From Ridgeia piscesae (taxonomy: Eukaryota > Annelida > Polychaeta > Sabellida > Siboglinidae): a stretch of DNA of 64,000 nt. The notes under the pieces are model-generated. The model made no database searches. It saw only the letters and a program-made list of their open reading frames with translations, and was not told the origin of the DNA. This document shows, one piece after another, positions 45,550-57,507 of this stretch. The position numbers and the translations under genes were made by a program. Numbering within the stretch: the stretch's first letter is position 1; each line of letters starts with the position of its first letter. The stretch spans positions 284,001-348,000 of the forward strand of contig JAODUO010000437.1 of assembly GCA_025642075.2 (NCBI GenBank), read 5' to 3'.

Positions 45550-48500
45550 CTGGAAAAAGATTTGTTAAGTTGAAAAGTGGAAGGTTCCTGAATTGCTACC
45601 ATTTTGAGTACATCGTTCAACGTTTCCTGATACTTTCCTTGCCAAAAATACATACAAAAGTATTATTGTCATCCATCATCAGTGGGTTATAAGTATGTAG
45701 TGTAGCATTGCTGAAGGACAGCAAGTTGGTAACCAATGTTTTTTTAAACTGTCATGACCACTGAACCAGTATAGAAGCTGGAAATGGCTGGGTTTTGTTT
45801 TTGGGTGGGGCATAATGAAAAATTACATTAAATCACATTTTACACGTTTGCACAGACATGAAGATTTATTAAAATACAACCAACATAAAAATTGCAGTTG
45901 CAATGATAATTTTCTTTATGAAAATATCAAAAGGCTAAATTTGCAAGCAAATTACAATGTATATTGTTTATTATCATTCTTTGAAAGTTTGTAATTATTA
46001 TTGATTCTTCACTAAAGGCATTCCTATCACGTTATTATAGTCTTAACAAATTAATAACACCTAATAACTCATGAAATGTGGGGTATTTTGAAAAGATACA
46101 GCAAAGTTTGAAAATCTCCTGATTTTGGTGATCAGTCTTTTTATTGTGTCATTTTCCATGTTTTGCATTATATATTACATTTATTACTATTGTACATATA
46201 GGTTTTGCTGGAATGTGTACATTTCAGTTTAGGTAGATTACAATAAATGTTCCATTTAAAAAAAAAAAACAATAAAATATCCCTGTTTGAGTATTGTGCT
46301 TTGATTACCCAGGTGTGCTCTGATTAGTGATTACCCAGTTCGGATAGTTTATTACCAAGTAAAATTAAAATGCATAAGGAATTTTGGGCATTAACATTCA
46401 TACAATACACACACCTTTTCCTGCCTGCTCTCTCATGCACATGCAAACTATACAAACAGAAACATTATAAAACTACATTTAGCAGCCAATCGTCTACACA
46501 TTTTAGGACAATCATATTTCTCTTGACATAAACAGTTCAACTTGGTAACGTCATATTAATATCATCTGAACATTATCGTAACCATTTTTTTAAATGTATG
46601 TTTAGTTAAATAAATCAGCAATACAAAAATTGACCAAGAGGCCCTGAAGTTCTTTCAACTTTATGGTAAGTTTATAATTATCAATGAAATATGTTTTGGT
46701 GAATCTTAGTCACTACCTAGTCTTCACCATTACCACCTACAAGTGGGTAATTGGAATTTTCTGTGGTTATTTAAATGAGATGACCAGAAACACTGCCAAA
46801 TTGTGTGAATGCAGTGACTGGATAGCCAGCCAGACAGCCCAGTGATCAGAGTAACAAACTATTCACTTAGATAACTGATCATACTGTATTAGGCAATCGC
46901 ATTTGACATGTACGACAGATCTATGCTTGTAGCCAATGTAGGGGGATTTACTTTTATTATCTAGGCCATCAGCAATGCCCATTGTCATGTTGACTGTTGC
47001 TTTACTGTATGTGAGTCAGGTATGGTGTGCGTGTGTGACAGCCTCTGAATGTACTTATACTTTGTTTCCATTTTACATCCATCTTACATATTTCACACAC
47101 ATTATTCCAATGTTGTCAACTGTCTAACATAGCTTTATGTCCACCCGTCATTTGGACGGGTAAAAACCATTGTGGACGGGTAGAAATACGAGTGGACGGG
47201 TAAAAAAATTAAGGAGAAAAAGTCTTGCCAAACCATACATATTGTTAGTTATGCCTTGAAAGTGAGTGTAAATGGTGTCACATGTGTGTCTGTAGTCCAT
47301 TTCAGGTCATCAGACACATTTGAAAGTTTGTAAACTGGCTTAACAGTTAACATCCATGTGTCCATCAATACATGTGTGACTGGCAATAATTTGATCCTGC
47401 ATAAATTCCTGCTTTCTAATAAACATTCGCTGCATGTATGGTCCTTGGATACGGAAGACATCATGTGGTATTAGTACTGTATAATAACAGTCAATTTTGG
47501 CAAAGTTATGTTTCAAGTCAAAGCATAACCGATAAAAACTGGTATATGGCGTCAACTCTTGAGATGTCTGGTTGCACCGGACATACACGATTCTCTTAAA
47601 CTTCAGTTAATCTATTTTTATGTGGACAAAATTCTTTGACACTGAAGGGGATGTTCAACTGGTGCAGAGCAAGCCTGGACAGTTAGATCACTTAGATGTT
47701 TAAGTGTCATTTGAGGTTCTGAACATGTTGTAATTTGCTGTTGACTGCTAATACTACCTAGGCCTAGGTAGTCAGACGTTATTTAAGGTCAATGCAATTA
47801 TGTACACCGCAGTTGTCAACACTACAAGTGAACTAACCGTTTACAAACATCAGAATCCATTACAACTGCTCATGAGGTGAGGCAGTGTCAGGCCAGGTCA
47901 GGTCAGTGTCAGTTGTGTGTGTGTGTGTGTGTGTGTGTGCGTGCGCGTGCGTGTGTGCGTGCGTGTGTAATTAAAGGGCATTGCTCTTTTCCACCTACAT
48001 CTATTCTCTTGCTATCGCTTCCTCCATAAACTTGAGCAAAGCACAGCAGGTTACAATGCAATTGCAATTTACATCAGAGTAAAATAAGTTTGTTATAAAT
48101 TAGCATGGCGACATAAGACTAAACTGAGTAAATCAAGCATAATGGCACATAAAAATAGGCCTGTAGCTGCCACGTACTATTGAGGATTCTAGGTGTCATC
48201 AATTAGTCCCTAAAAGGGAGGTGCTTTACTTTAGGGAGGTTCATGTCATTACTCATGATTATAACAGAGTCAATGCTAAGGGACTATGATTTAGAGGAAA
48301 ACATTAAAACACATGAATTAATATAATTTTATTTAATGCCTATTAGATGGGTTTTGTGAGGTTTAATGGTGAATCATTATAGGTACATCATACGTGCTTA
48401 TATATTCTATAATATTATATAGCATTTCATTCATTAAAATGTTTACACACTTTAGTCTGTCACTTATGTCTTATTTATCAGAACAGTGTTTACGATAGAC

Positions 48501-49011
48501 ATGTCCTTGCAGTTTAATTAGCAAAATACTTCAATATCACACGAGCTATTTTATTGTCATGATCCATCCAGTTTTAATTTTTCAAAGATTCAATAATTTT
48601 CCGATTCGGTCTACTTTTATGGAGGCGGTCATAATTTCATTGTGACACCAACCATGTCCTAACGCTTTTACTTAGTTTGGAGAATCTGACGTATGTAACC
48701 ACGGACTCATTGTTCTATCTTTATTCGAAGTAATTATGAACTTTGAAGTCAGTGCGACACAAGTGCATGTTTCCATACTACCTTATTTTTTCCAAATACT
48801 TGTCAGTGCTCAGATCAGACAAATCGGCGAGTGTTTTCAATTCTTCCCAATCGATCTCGGTTCGCCAAACATCGTACCCGTTGCTTGCCGCTAAAACGAA
48901 GCAGTTACCCTCTATTCGTGTGTAACACAGATATTTATCACTTGCCGTCTTGATAACTGCATGCAATTCCTGACATTTGGCGTCAGCAACAATAGTTTTC
49001 ATGGACGACAT
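45165..49011 (-). CDS. PAXX: PAXX homologue, XRCC4-superfamily NHEJ factor (complete, two exons)
   Basis: Two exons (48782-49011, then 45165-45549) join in phase 2 (AG/G, Arg77) to give 204 codons, the same length as human PAXX. PAXX promotes DNA-end ligation with Ku, XLF, XRCC4 and LIG4 in the nucleus. Visible: a beta-rich head at residues 1-110 (KYLCYTRIEGNCFVLAASNG, then YDVWRTEIDWEELKTL), a helix at about 121-153 (LFRLAERSLELESRLEKAD, like LTLGLAKRVWSLERRL of the human protein), a Lys-rich tail, and the C-terminus AVNPASRKRRAAHGVQFD. That ending matches human ...INPGFKSKKPAGGVDFDET. Val201 and Phe203 correspond to the Ku70-contact residues V199 and F201. The start MSSMK is the first ATG of the frame. 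Identity is by my reading of the motif and architecture; overall similarity is low, as usual in this fast-evolving family. Convergent with MARK. Confidence 0.82.
47140..47930 (-). mobile_element. Dispersed repeat of about 0.8 kb, fullest copy
   Basis: The left half matches 30320-30665 and the right half matches 55130-55620, both in opposite orientation, with high visible identity (for example taataccacatgatgtcttc and accagttgaac). The left end carries three spaced gacggg(ta) words. The minus strand has an 82-codon open frame, with [17 protein letters not shown], not recognised. Probably a non-autonomous or decayed transposon; class unknown. Confidence 0.78.
47914..47968 (+). repeat. (GT)n/(GTGC)n microsatellite
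   Basis: Uninterrupted gt run followed by gtgc/gtgt units at the edge of the dispersed repeat in the PAXX intron. Confidence 0.95.
48782..49011 (-). CDS. PAXX: PAXX exon 1: head domain
   Basis: 230 nt, ATG at 49011, ending in phase 2 at ATAAG/gtagta. It encodes residues 1-76 with the Trp of DVWRTEIDWEEL, corresponding to LWSTCFTPDSLAAL in the human protein. A GC- and CpG-richer stretch lies directly upstream (49020-49260), as expected for a promoter. Confidence 0.82.
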
Positions 49012-49019
49012 ATCACGTT

Positions 49020-49300
49020 ACTGGGATAGTCTAGATAAGTAACTAAGATTGTTCATTACAAGTCTGACAGCGCGCTATGTCGGCATATGGTAGCGCCACA
49101 TGGCGGTGCATGGATAATTGCTGTCGCCTAACGCCGCCGAACGGTTTTGGGTGAGGCTAAATCACTGTGGGCTCAATGGATTTCTTGTCGACACCAACCG
49201 CGACATGTGTACCGCATAGCAACAGCGCGTACGTATTTGCAAAGCAGAACACGAAAATAAATAAGTGTGAAGAGTGCTTTTACTTTACAAGTACTGGATA
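49020..49300 (-). promoter_or_regulatory. Probable PAXX promoter region
   Basis: Sequence upstream of the PAXX ATG, locally rich in CpG (cagcgcgct, agcgccacatggcggtg, cgcctaacgccgccgaacgg) against an AT-rich background. No TATA box is obvious at the expected distance. The call rests on position and composition only. Confidence 0.4.
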
Positions 49301-50314
49301 ATGCGGGAATACGGTTCTTTAACATTATCCCGGCTCCGTTCTGTCCCGACCCTCCAGGAAATTAGAAACAGAAGTTACGCCGAGACAGTTATTGATATTT
49401 TTCAATAGCACCCCCCCCGCCCTACTCCTCCCCGTCTTCCGATGTCAGTCACCAGTGGAGCCAGCCGCCTCTTAATGTAGGGTATTCAACATTTCAGAGA
49501 AAATGTAGCTTTAATCCTCACACGTGCTGTATAAAATTAACGAAATCCTCCTAAATCGTTCTCCCACAATCCCATATATCTCTAATCACACACCCCTTCA
49601 TTTGTGTTCAAATCAGCCGGCCATTTGCTCTGTTAACAGCTCATGGCTGAATGACATCTGTATACATGCACATCCAGATATTGTCTGACAAATGACACAG
49701 TTTGACAGCTCTGATGCCACGCTGCTCAATTTGTTTACCTTGAGATCTTAAATTGTCATACTTTGAGGAAGCACTGCCTTAGGTCGGCATTCCTAACTAT
49801 CGCATATGTAGAAACAGCCGGCTACAGTAGAACATATTAACCTCGTTGTGGTCAGGCAACGTTAGAGTCACTGTCCTCGCATTGCAATACACGTTTGTGG
49901 ACACCCTCACGCCGAATGACAAGAAAGGGAGAGCCCGTGGCACCCTTAGCACTCTCTGTTAACAGTTTAGGTCGACTTTCTTGAGGTTTAATCATGTAAA
50001 GAATACGCAATAATAAATGCAAAAATGCAGTTTAATCTGTTGCCCTATGTAAGTGTGTGCGTCACAGTGTTGCCTATGTCTATATAATATGCTTCTCAAC
50101 CGCCGATTGCTCCAAATGATAAGAGGCTCTTTACGCATATTCAGTAAAAGAACCATCCAAAACCCCAGAGCGAAAGTTAAACAAACCTTACATTACAACA
50201 CGTTTTATTTAGTTTGCGTTAAAGCCTCTAATAGTTTTGTTTTTATTTTACTTATTCTGAGCACGAACGTAAACCTAACCAAGTTTATAAGGTTGTAGTG
50301 GAAGGGTGGGTTGG

Positions 50315-50316
<2 letters not shown>
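49300..50316. other. Intergenic DNA upstream of PAXX
   Basis: No gene, transposon end or tandem repeat recognised apart from a C-run at 49410. Open frames here are short and lack coding features. Confidence 0.6.
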
Positions 50317-50359
<43 letters not shown>

Positions 50360-50360
50360 G

Positions 50361-50408
<48 letters not shown>

Positions 50409-50455
50409 TGTGCGTGCGTGCGTGCGTGGTGGTGGTGGTGGTGCGTGGGGTGGTG

Positions 50456-50527
<72 letters not shown>

Positions 50528-50531
50528 TGTG
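50317..50531 (+). repeat. (GT)n then (GTGC)n microsatellite with GGT interruption
   Basis: About 40 bp of gt, then long gtgc arrays split by ggtggtggtggt at about 50430. Both flanks carry the same 37-bp-class word ttacttattctgagcacgaa (50245 and 50537), so the array lies between direct repeats. Confidence 0.95.
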
Positions 50532-50589
50532 TTTAGTTTACTTATTCTGAGCACGAACGTAAACATCACCAAACTGTCTTAACCAATTA

Positions 50590-51670
50590 ATAAAACATGA
50601 ATACACGTTTAAATTGATAAGTTTTATTTCGCCAAGAAATGTTACATCGAATGACGATAAAAGCACCGTCCATAACCTGGCGGTCATTTTCTGCGTCGCG
50701 GTAATCAATATTACAGAAACGGCGTAGAAAATGACTGACAGTTGAAGACGGCGGGTAATCCATGGAAGGAATCTGCAAGCCGGCCACCCAACCTCAAAAC
50801 CCTATATGGGGAAGGAGGAGGTGTGATTTTCCAAATGCTATTAACAGCGAAAGGAGTTTACTCTCCTCCCGACCATGGTTACCTAAAACAAATTACAGCG
50901 ATCCGGACAGCTTTACGTTAAACATGCCTAGTAACGTCCAATAATTATTACGACTAATGTCCGTCAAAGTTCGCTAACAATCCTTTCTGCAGCCAGCTCG
51001 CCTTAATTCGTCCGTGTACTTCGACGTCGTACGTTCAACTGGTTGCCACGCAGAAACAATGCACGTCACGTGACAGCAGTTGCGCATTATTTGGACGGTT
51101 AACGTGCGAAACTTTGAGATTTGTCAAACTAATAACGTAACGTAACAACCAACATAACATACACATAAAACTATTATTTTTACTGGACGACCTTTTCGAT
51201 GAGTTACACATTTCTTTATTAAAGGCTAACTGTACAGGTGCGATGACGTCATCACGATGTGTGTGAACACAAATACGTTTTACGCCGATGTGCAACTGCG
51301 ATGTTGAGACATTGTCGCATGCGCCAGTTTCCGGCTACTTGAATTAATAGGCCGGGAGCTCGGGGCTACGAGCTCAAACGAACGAGGTACTAATATCCGA
51401 GTACAGGGACATTTAGGGAGTGACGCGAGGCATAGAGATGTTGAATATTCAGGCGTGTCCGCCTACTGCGTTAACATTGGCTACATTAAAAAAATGGCCG
51501 CTAAATTCAATTCCCCGTATCTTAACAGTAAGACTAAGAGTAATTTTATGTCACAACGCAACATGTACAGTAAAAGAAATAGAACATATATTATAATGTT
51601 CAGCGTGTTGCATTGCATGAATGTCATTTGGCTAAAAACCAGCTTCCAGTGACACCATCTAAAATAACCA
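50590..51670. other. Intergenic DNA between microsatellites
   Basis: Unique-looking sequence with no supported gene. Short open frames (60-86 codons) have no recognisable motif. Confidence 0.55.
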
Positions 51671-51791
<121 letters not shown>

Positions 51792-51867
51792 CATACATAT
51801 GTATATTACAAAATGGCGTGTATTTGAAAGTCAATAAAGATAAAAAATAATACACTTTAAATTTACA

Positions 51868-51872
51868 ATATA

Positions 51873-51956
<84 letters not shown>
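51868..51956. repeat. (TA)n microsatellite
   Basis: About 45 TA units with one interruption at the 5' end. Self-complementary and prone to cruciform formation. A shorter TA array occurs at 52845-52906. Confidence 0.95.
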
Positions 51957-51962
<6 letters not shown>

Positions 51963-52514
51963 TGTTTACATAATGTCAAAATTATATATAAAATTATTAC
52001 CTTCACCATGATTTATATAGCCGCCATTTTTAAAGATGGCGTCCGACAAAGCTGATTGTGTTCCCACTGTAACATTAGGGAATCAGTTTTTGTCAACTTG
52101 GGTTAGTCGTTGTGATTTAAATTGTATTATTTTTATCTTTATTTACTTTCAAATACACGCCATTTTAAAATATACACCATTTAAAAAAATAGCGCCTAAC
52201 AAAGCCTATTCTTTCCATAGGTTAACTATATACCCTAGAGAAAAAGTCGATTTCACAATGTAAGATTTTTAGATGCGATAATGGTAAAGTGGTAGCGAAA
52301 ACAACCAACAGTGTCGCCACATAACGAAGTTTTGTTTGATGAGAATAATGTATTTCTTATATATTTTGATAGATAAATACAGTAGTTTTTATCACATTGC
52401 AAGAATATAAGTATAGTATATGTATAATAGATGTACAAAGTGAAATGTGGTTATTGTATGTTGCTGTTTTCATGGTCTAAAATGCAAATATGCGGGTAGG
52501 TGAAGGGGTGTTTT

Positions 52515-52845
52515 CCCGTTATAGCTACTTCCCGTTATAGCTACTTCCCGTTATAGCTACTTTTTATTTCCGTTATAGCTACTCGTTAAGTTTGACAGGC
52601 AAACTAGTCCCGTTATAGCTACTTTTCTATTTCTCCATTTTACAATGTAACAAGATAAGGGAGCTTTAACTATTTCGTCTCCATCCAGCTGATGTCCATG
52701 AGGGGTGGACGGCTTTGATATAAATGTGTCCCACTGAGGAATTTCAACAAAGTCAAGTGATAATTTTTAACTAGTACTTTGTGGAGACAAGGCTTGATGA
52801 TGATTAAAAAATCACCATGGACATGTGGAATGTCTATGTATATAA

Positions 52846-52888
<43 letters not shown>

Positions 52889-53989
52889 AGTATATATATA
52901 TATATAACTTCGGCATTTATTTTACTAGACAGTGGGACTAGTAAAGTCAACAGTTTACTAGTCCGCCAAAAGGTTTACTAGTCCGGCAAAATATAAAAAC
53001 CCAAATTTAAATCGTTACAATTTGATTTAAAACTAAAAACAGTATAAGTTACAACCCCGGTAAACTAACAATGCACTTTTCATAAAGGTAACAAAGAAAT
53101 AATACAGAAAAATCTAAAGTAATTAAAGATATGATCTGTATTAAAACACTATGCGATTGAAAAAGAACGTCAATTGCATTAATTGGCCCACAGTACCACC
53201 CTACCATTATGAATTTTCCATAATTATTCTGGAAATTTACTTCACATTACAGTGTTATGGAAACTGCTCTACTGGACTGTATTAAAGGAAATAAAAATAT
53301 CACACTAGAAAATTATAGACATAAAAAACCGTCAGTCTTACAAATAATGCCCAGACAAGTTCATAGCTGGTGTCCATTGGCCGTGCCTAAGACTAAGAAA
53401 ATGTCATTAATCAGTCAATGAAGCTGCTGTAGCCAGATTGACCTAAAAATTAGTGGGATGCATAGACTCATGATCATAAACCGACACACCAAATATAATA
53501 AAAATCGAAGACGGTCATGTAAATTTCACAATTTTTGATTGATTTGACATGGAATGCCCCTACACAGAAACTGACAAATGAACAAATTGAGGGATGGAAT
53601 TCCAAGTTTGCGAAAGTGGTGAGGAAACATTATTTTTGTTAAATGCAATTCTGTACTCAGTACAATTAACGTAATTGTCTTTTGAAAAAAAATTCCACAA
53701 GTGTTTTATGGTATATTTTCCATTTCAACTAACTGACATTTACATTTATATATCATTCTTATAATTTTTAAAATGTGTCCTTCAATAATACATTTCATGT
53801 AGGAATCTTACAGAAATAGTTAATGCTCCCTCTTGTTGTCCCCTCCTGAATTGTGTAATTAAAGACGTAGCTATAACGGGACTAGTTTGCCTGCCAAATT
53901 TCAAGAGTAGCTATAACGGGAAAAAACTGTAGCTATAACGGGAAGTAGCTATAACGGGAAATAGCTATAACGGGAAATAGCTATAACGG
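52515..53989. mobile_element. Foldback-type element with multi-copy inverted ends
   Basis: Left end 52515-52624 has five copies of cccgttatagctac; right end 53867-53989 has six copies in inverse orientation. The order of spacers is also mirrored: each end contains caggcaaactagtcccgtta as the innermost part. The interior is AT-rich, has a TA array and repeated tttactagtccg words, and has no convincing coding frame. The unit resembles ends of pogo/Tigger-like transposons (gctataacgg), and a transposase-like tail lies just downstream. Confidence 0.88.
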
Positions 53990-54155
53990 ACCTAGACCGG
54001 CTCCCTGATTAAGCCGTTGTATCGCCGCTATAATGGATTAGAATATGTCTACGTTGGTTATTGAACACATATAGCTGTCAAATGGACTATAAGGTCCTGT
54101 CGCGTTTTGCCCATCGGATACAAAGTGTCCGACCTTGACCTACGTCACGTGGCAT

Positions 54156-54198
54156 ATGGCGTTCTACACGCAGCGGAAATACTCTGCGGCGATGAAAG
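54156..54198 (+). CDS. Possible first coding exon (weak)
   Basis: ATG followed by 14 codons (MAFYTQRKYSAAMK) ending at a strong donor gtgagt, preceded by a CRE-like tacgtca overlapping an E-box cacgtg. It could be the 5' exon of the transposase-like gene ending at 55054, but I could not find an in-frame acceptor that avoids stops. Treat as a hint only. Confidence 0.2.
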
Positions 54199-54654
54199 GT
54201 GAGTGTCATGACTTCCTAAGTGTTTATGAAGTATATCAAGAAGACACTGGGTATTCATTGGTATACGACTGATAACTATTGCATGATGAACACAACCCAC
54301 TTACGCAAAGTTACTGTGAATAATTATGCAAACGTTTGTCAATGCCGGGTTATTCAGTGCGCTATCACTGGGGGTAAACGGCCCCCTCAACGGCGGTGTA
54401 AAACAGCCATTGCTAATCATACATTTGTTAGCATAGGAACTATTATAATATAATCTCTTATCCCTGGAATAGTTTTTTCTAACAATGTGGTAATTTAGTT
54501 ATTTTCTGTAAACCGTGCAATGGATTTATGTCACCATATCAATTATTCCACTTAATGTTTTAGAATATGCCACAGATATACATCCGAAAGTCGTCCTGAA
54601 ATTTCTGGTATACAAACTCAATGGTTTTTGCTGCAGTAGAACGGGGAGAGATGG

Positions 54655-54868
54655 GTTGAACTCGCAGATGTTCACGTTGCCGAGAGTCAATCCGCAGATG
54701 TTCACTTTACCTAGATACAACGCGCAGATGTTCAGGTTGCCGATAGTCAATCCACAGATGATCACGTAGCAGAGAACCAATCGGCAGCTGTTCACGTTGC
54801 CCAGATACAACCCGCAGATAGTCGCGTTGCCCAGATACAACCCGCAGATAGTCAGGTTGCCGAGATAG
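54655..54868 (+). repeat. 30-bp tandem repeat, seven copies
   Basis: Unit built on cgcagatgttcacgttgccg plus agagtcaatc or agatacaacc. As it is a multiple of three, it yields 10-residue repeats in several frames on both strands. It runs directly into the transposase-like tail, as if an expansion occurred inside the old coding region. Stops interrupt the natural frame. Confidence 0.9.
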
Positions 54869-55056
54869 TGGAAATCCACGTAAATAAGCTGTCAATAGAC
54901 CCCGTCCCTGGCACGAGTGGTAATATTTCGCCAGTGGCTGTCTCTCCACCTCCGACACTTCGTTTTGTTTCGACACAACATAGCAAACTGAGTTCCGGGC
55001 AAGTGATTACTGGCAATCCGTATAAACAAATGCTTCTTAAGCTTAATCTTTATTAA
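54868..55056 (+). pseudogene. C-terminal remnant of a pogo/Tigger-like transposase
   Basis: The frame reads PVPGTSGNISPVAVSPPPT ... GQVITGNPYKQML and then stop. The pairing of ISPxxVSPxP with a later VIT(S/G)xPYK is, from memory, typical of the tail of DDE transposases of the pogo/Tigger/jerky group. Upstream the frame is broken by stops and the 30-bp repeat. No catalytic DDE core was seen, so it is a relic. Confidence 0.45.
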
Positions 55057-55129
55057 TTATACTTGTATTGGAAAACGTAGTTTAAGTAATGCCTTGTTTT
55101 TATTCCCTTTAAAGCCGTGAGTCAAATAT

Positions 55130-55620
55130 ATGGGATAACTAACACTGACCTGGCCTGCCACTGGCTCACCTCATGATTATTTGTAGTGGATTCAGATGTT
55201 TGTTCACTTGTAGTGTTGACAACTGCGGTATACACAATTGCCTTGACTTAATAAATAATGTCTGACTAGTATTAGCAGTCAACGGCAAATTGCAATATAT
55301 TCAGATCCTCAAATGACACTGAAAACGTCTAAATGATATAATTGTCCAGACTTGCTCTGCACCAGTTGAACGTCTCTTCAGTGTCACGGTCAAAGAATTT
55401 CGCCCACACAAGTGAAGATTAAGTGATAAGAAGTTTAAGGGCATCGTGTATGTTCGGTGCAACCAAATATAACTGCTGAACATTTCAAGAGTTGACGCCG
55501 TATACCCCTTCTTTATCGATTTTGATCGCCTTGAGTCGAAACAGAACTTTGCCAAAATCGACTGTTATTATACAATAGTAATACCACATGATGTCTTCCG
55601 TATCCGAGGACCGAGCAGCG
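55130..55620 (+). mobile_element. Dispersed repeat, second large copy (inverse of 47.4-47.93 kb)
   Basis: Runs from ctgacctggcctgcca to ataccacatgatgtcttccg and matches the 47.44-47.93-kb copy in reverse complement with small indels. It lies in intergenic DNA, 8 kb from the other copy. Confidence 0.85.
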
Positions 55621-55735
55621 AATGGTTATTAGAAAGTTGGCACAAATGAAATAATGTGTGTGAAATATGTAATATGGATGTAAAATGGAAACATATGTGG
55701 AGTATAAGAACATTCAGAGGCTGACACACATACCC

Positions 55736-55827
55736 CCCACACGCACACGCACGCGCACGCGCACGCACACGCACATACACACACACGCACACACGCACAC
55801 ACGCACACACGCACACACGCACACACG

Positions 55828-55876
<49 letters not shown>

Positions 55877-55916
55877 GCACACACGCACACGCACACGCAC
55901 ACACACACGCACACGC

Positions 55917-55959
<43 letters not shown>

Positions 55960-55975
55960 CACACATACGCACACC
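55736..55975 (+). repeat. (CA)n/(GCAC)n compound microsatellite
   Basis: About 240 bp of ca and gcac/acgc units in alternating blocks. Open frames on both strands (THTR, CVCV) are artefacts. Confidence 0.97.
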
Positions 55976-56171
55976 TGAGCCATATCATATATGACACCAG
56001 TACATGACCAAGACTCATAGCTAACGGGTCGAAGCGTTGCACGTTTCATATACTACGCTCTAAAGTAAATTAATTTCTTACAACAGACAACCAAAGCTTT
56101 CATATAGATGAACCTTGATTTGCGATGGTTATGTAGGGTTTCCCAGCAATTTGTTGAGCGCTAGGGAGCCA

Positions 56172-56669
56172 GGGGCCAGCTTCATAGAACCTGCTTACGA
56201 CGTCGTAGAGGGCGATAACTCATCGAAAGCCTAAAGCCTCGTAAAGTTACGACAGTTGCGTTTCACGAGTCTGCTCCGTAGTTGCGCTGAGGCTGCGCCA
56301 TGTATTTAGTAGGCGTAACTTTACGCTTGTTGAAATATTTACGTGATGCTCCCCAAGTTCGTTGATGCTCCCGACACGCCCACTTTGAACTTATTATTTT
56401 TAATGTTTACACTAGATATCATTTATTACATTCACCACAGCTTGTCACTTGCTATTCGAACTGCAAAGGCACTGCCAAAGTGAAAAAGGGTGTCTACAGA
56501 CACCACAAATACAGAGATTCCCCTCCCCGACCTAATTAGGTCAATTCTACGTCGATTTGTTTACGCGAATGTTAAATTGGTCCCATGAAACTGGCTGTAA
56601 GCCGCTGTTAGCTGCGACCAGTAGACCGCATAATTGCTCGTAAAGTTACGCGGCTTTATGAAACTGGCC
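56172..56669 (-). mobile_element. 500-bp MITE, copy 2 (inverse of copy 1)
   Basis: Ends ggggccagcttcatag and the complement of tggccagtttcataaagc. The interior carries gtctacagacaccacaaata and gacctaattaggtc, matching copy 1 in reverse complement along the whole length. No coding capacity. Confidence 0.9.
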
Positions 56670-57164
56670 AAGCTATTTATATATGTACCAGTTTTCCTGT
56701 TCCTTTTTACACACTTGCCCTTGTTTACTTTTCAATGTTAGTAAGACGCAACACAATTTGTACAAGCTGTAGTAACAGCATATTCATACATTTCTTTAAT
56801 TAAACAGGGTTGTTTGTATTTAGATGAGGAATGTATAACAGCATAAATTTATACAGAAATTAAACTAGCAAATATTTGATAACGTTGAATTATACACACA
56901 GTTCAACGGGTTCTCGTCTCAGTGAGTGAAATGTTTCCCTACCCACACCCCGTCCTGTTCTTGTTGTACATGACAATAACCTCATTCAGTGTTGTTAAAT
57001 CGTGTGTACGTGCACACACTGCGTCGACAGTGAACACATGATACAACGTGTTGGAAGATACTGCACTTAGCCGTTCACTTCTGGCTTGATATCAAGGCTC
57101 TTGAAGTATACGAAACTTCTCCGAAAAGACCGTCTAGTCACTTTGCCGGCTTTTGAATGTTATC

Positions 57165-57480
57165 CGTGAGGGGCTAAATTGCCACCTCAAGGAACCTGGG
57201 TAATTGAGGCTAATCCTGCCATGATTCCTGCTTCATATACACTGCAATTTTTTATTTCTGTTTATTTTTGCGTGAATATAAGTTAAATTTTGACTAGTTT
57301 CTATAATATAGTATTATCTGACAAAAATGGTATCCATATTCAATCGGTTATTTCAAAATCGGCCTGAGAACCAATCAGCGTCTCTAACCTATTCTGCGGT
57401 AAGGCCGCCCTGGTGGCAGCATTGGCAGAGCGTAAATCTACAATGCTGATAAAAAGTGCTACCCTCTCACGCAGCCTGGG
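57165..57480. mobile_element. Fragments related to the 1.3-kb TA-flanked element
   Basis: Contains two blocks with words also found inside the element at 10298-11614: gaggggctaaattgccacct and aaaagtgctaccctctcacg with cctgggtaatcg. Order is rearranged or duplicated. Best read as decayed copies of the same family. Confidence 0.55.
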
Positions 57481-57507
57481 TAATCGGGGGCTACCTCTGG
57501 CTCGATA

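Larger units (their letters stand above)
45550..48781 (-). other. PAXX intron
   Basis: 3.2-kb intron, AT-rich, holding a dispersed repeat copy (about 47140-47930) and a GT/GTGC microsatellite (47914-47968). No additional exon is needed, because the two flanking exons join to full PAXX length. Confidence 0.75.

Noticed and set aside
45550..45653. Extension of PAXX exon 2 frame (QGKYQETLNDVLKMV...)
   Set aside because: The acceptor tttttccag at 45550 joins in phase to exon 1 and gives exactly the PAXX length and alignment.
54526..54976. Minus-strand 117-codon frame of LGNxxICGLYLGN repeats
   Set aside because: Antisense product of the 30-bp repeat.
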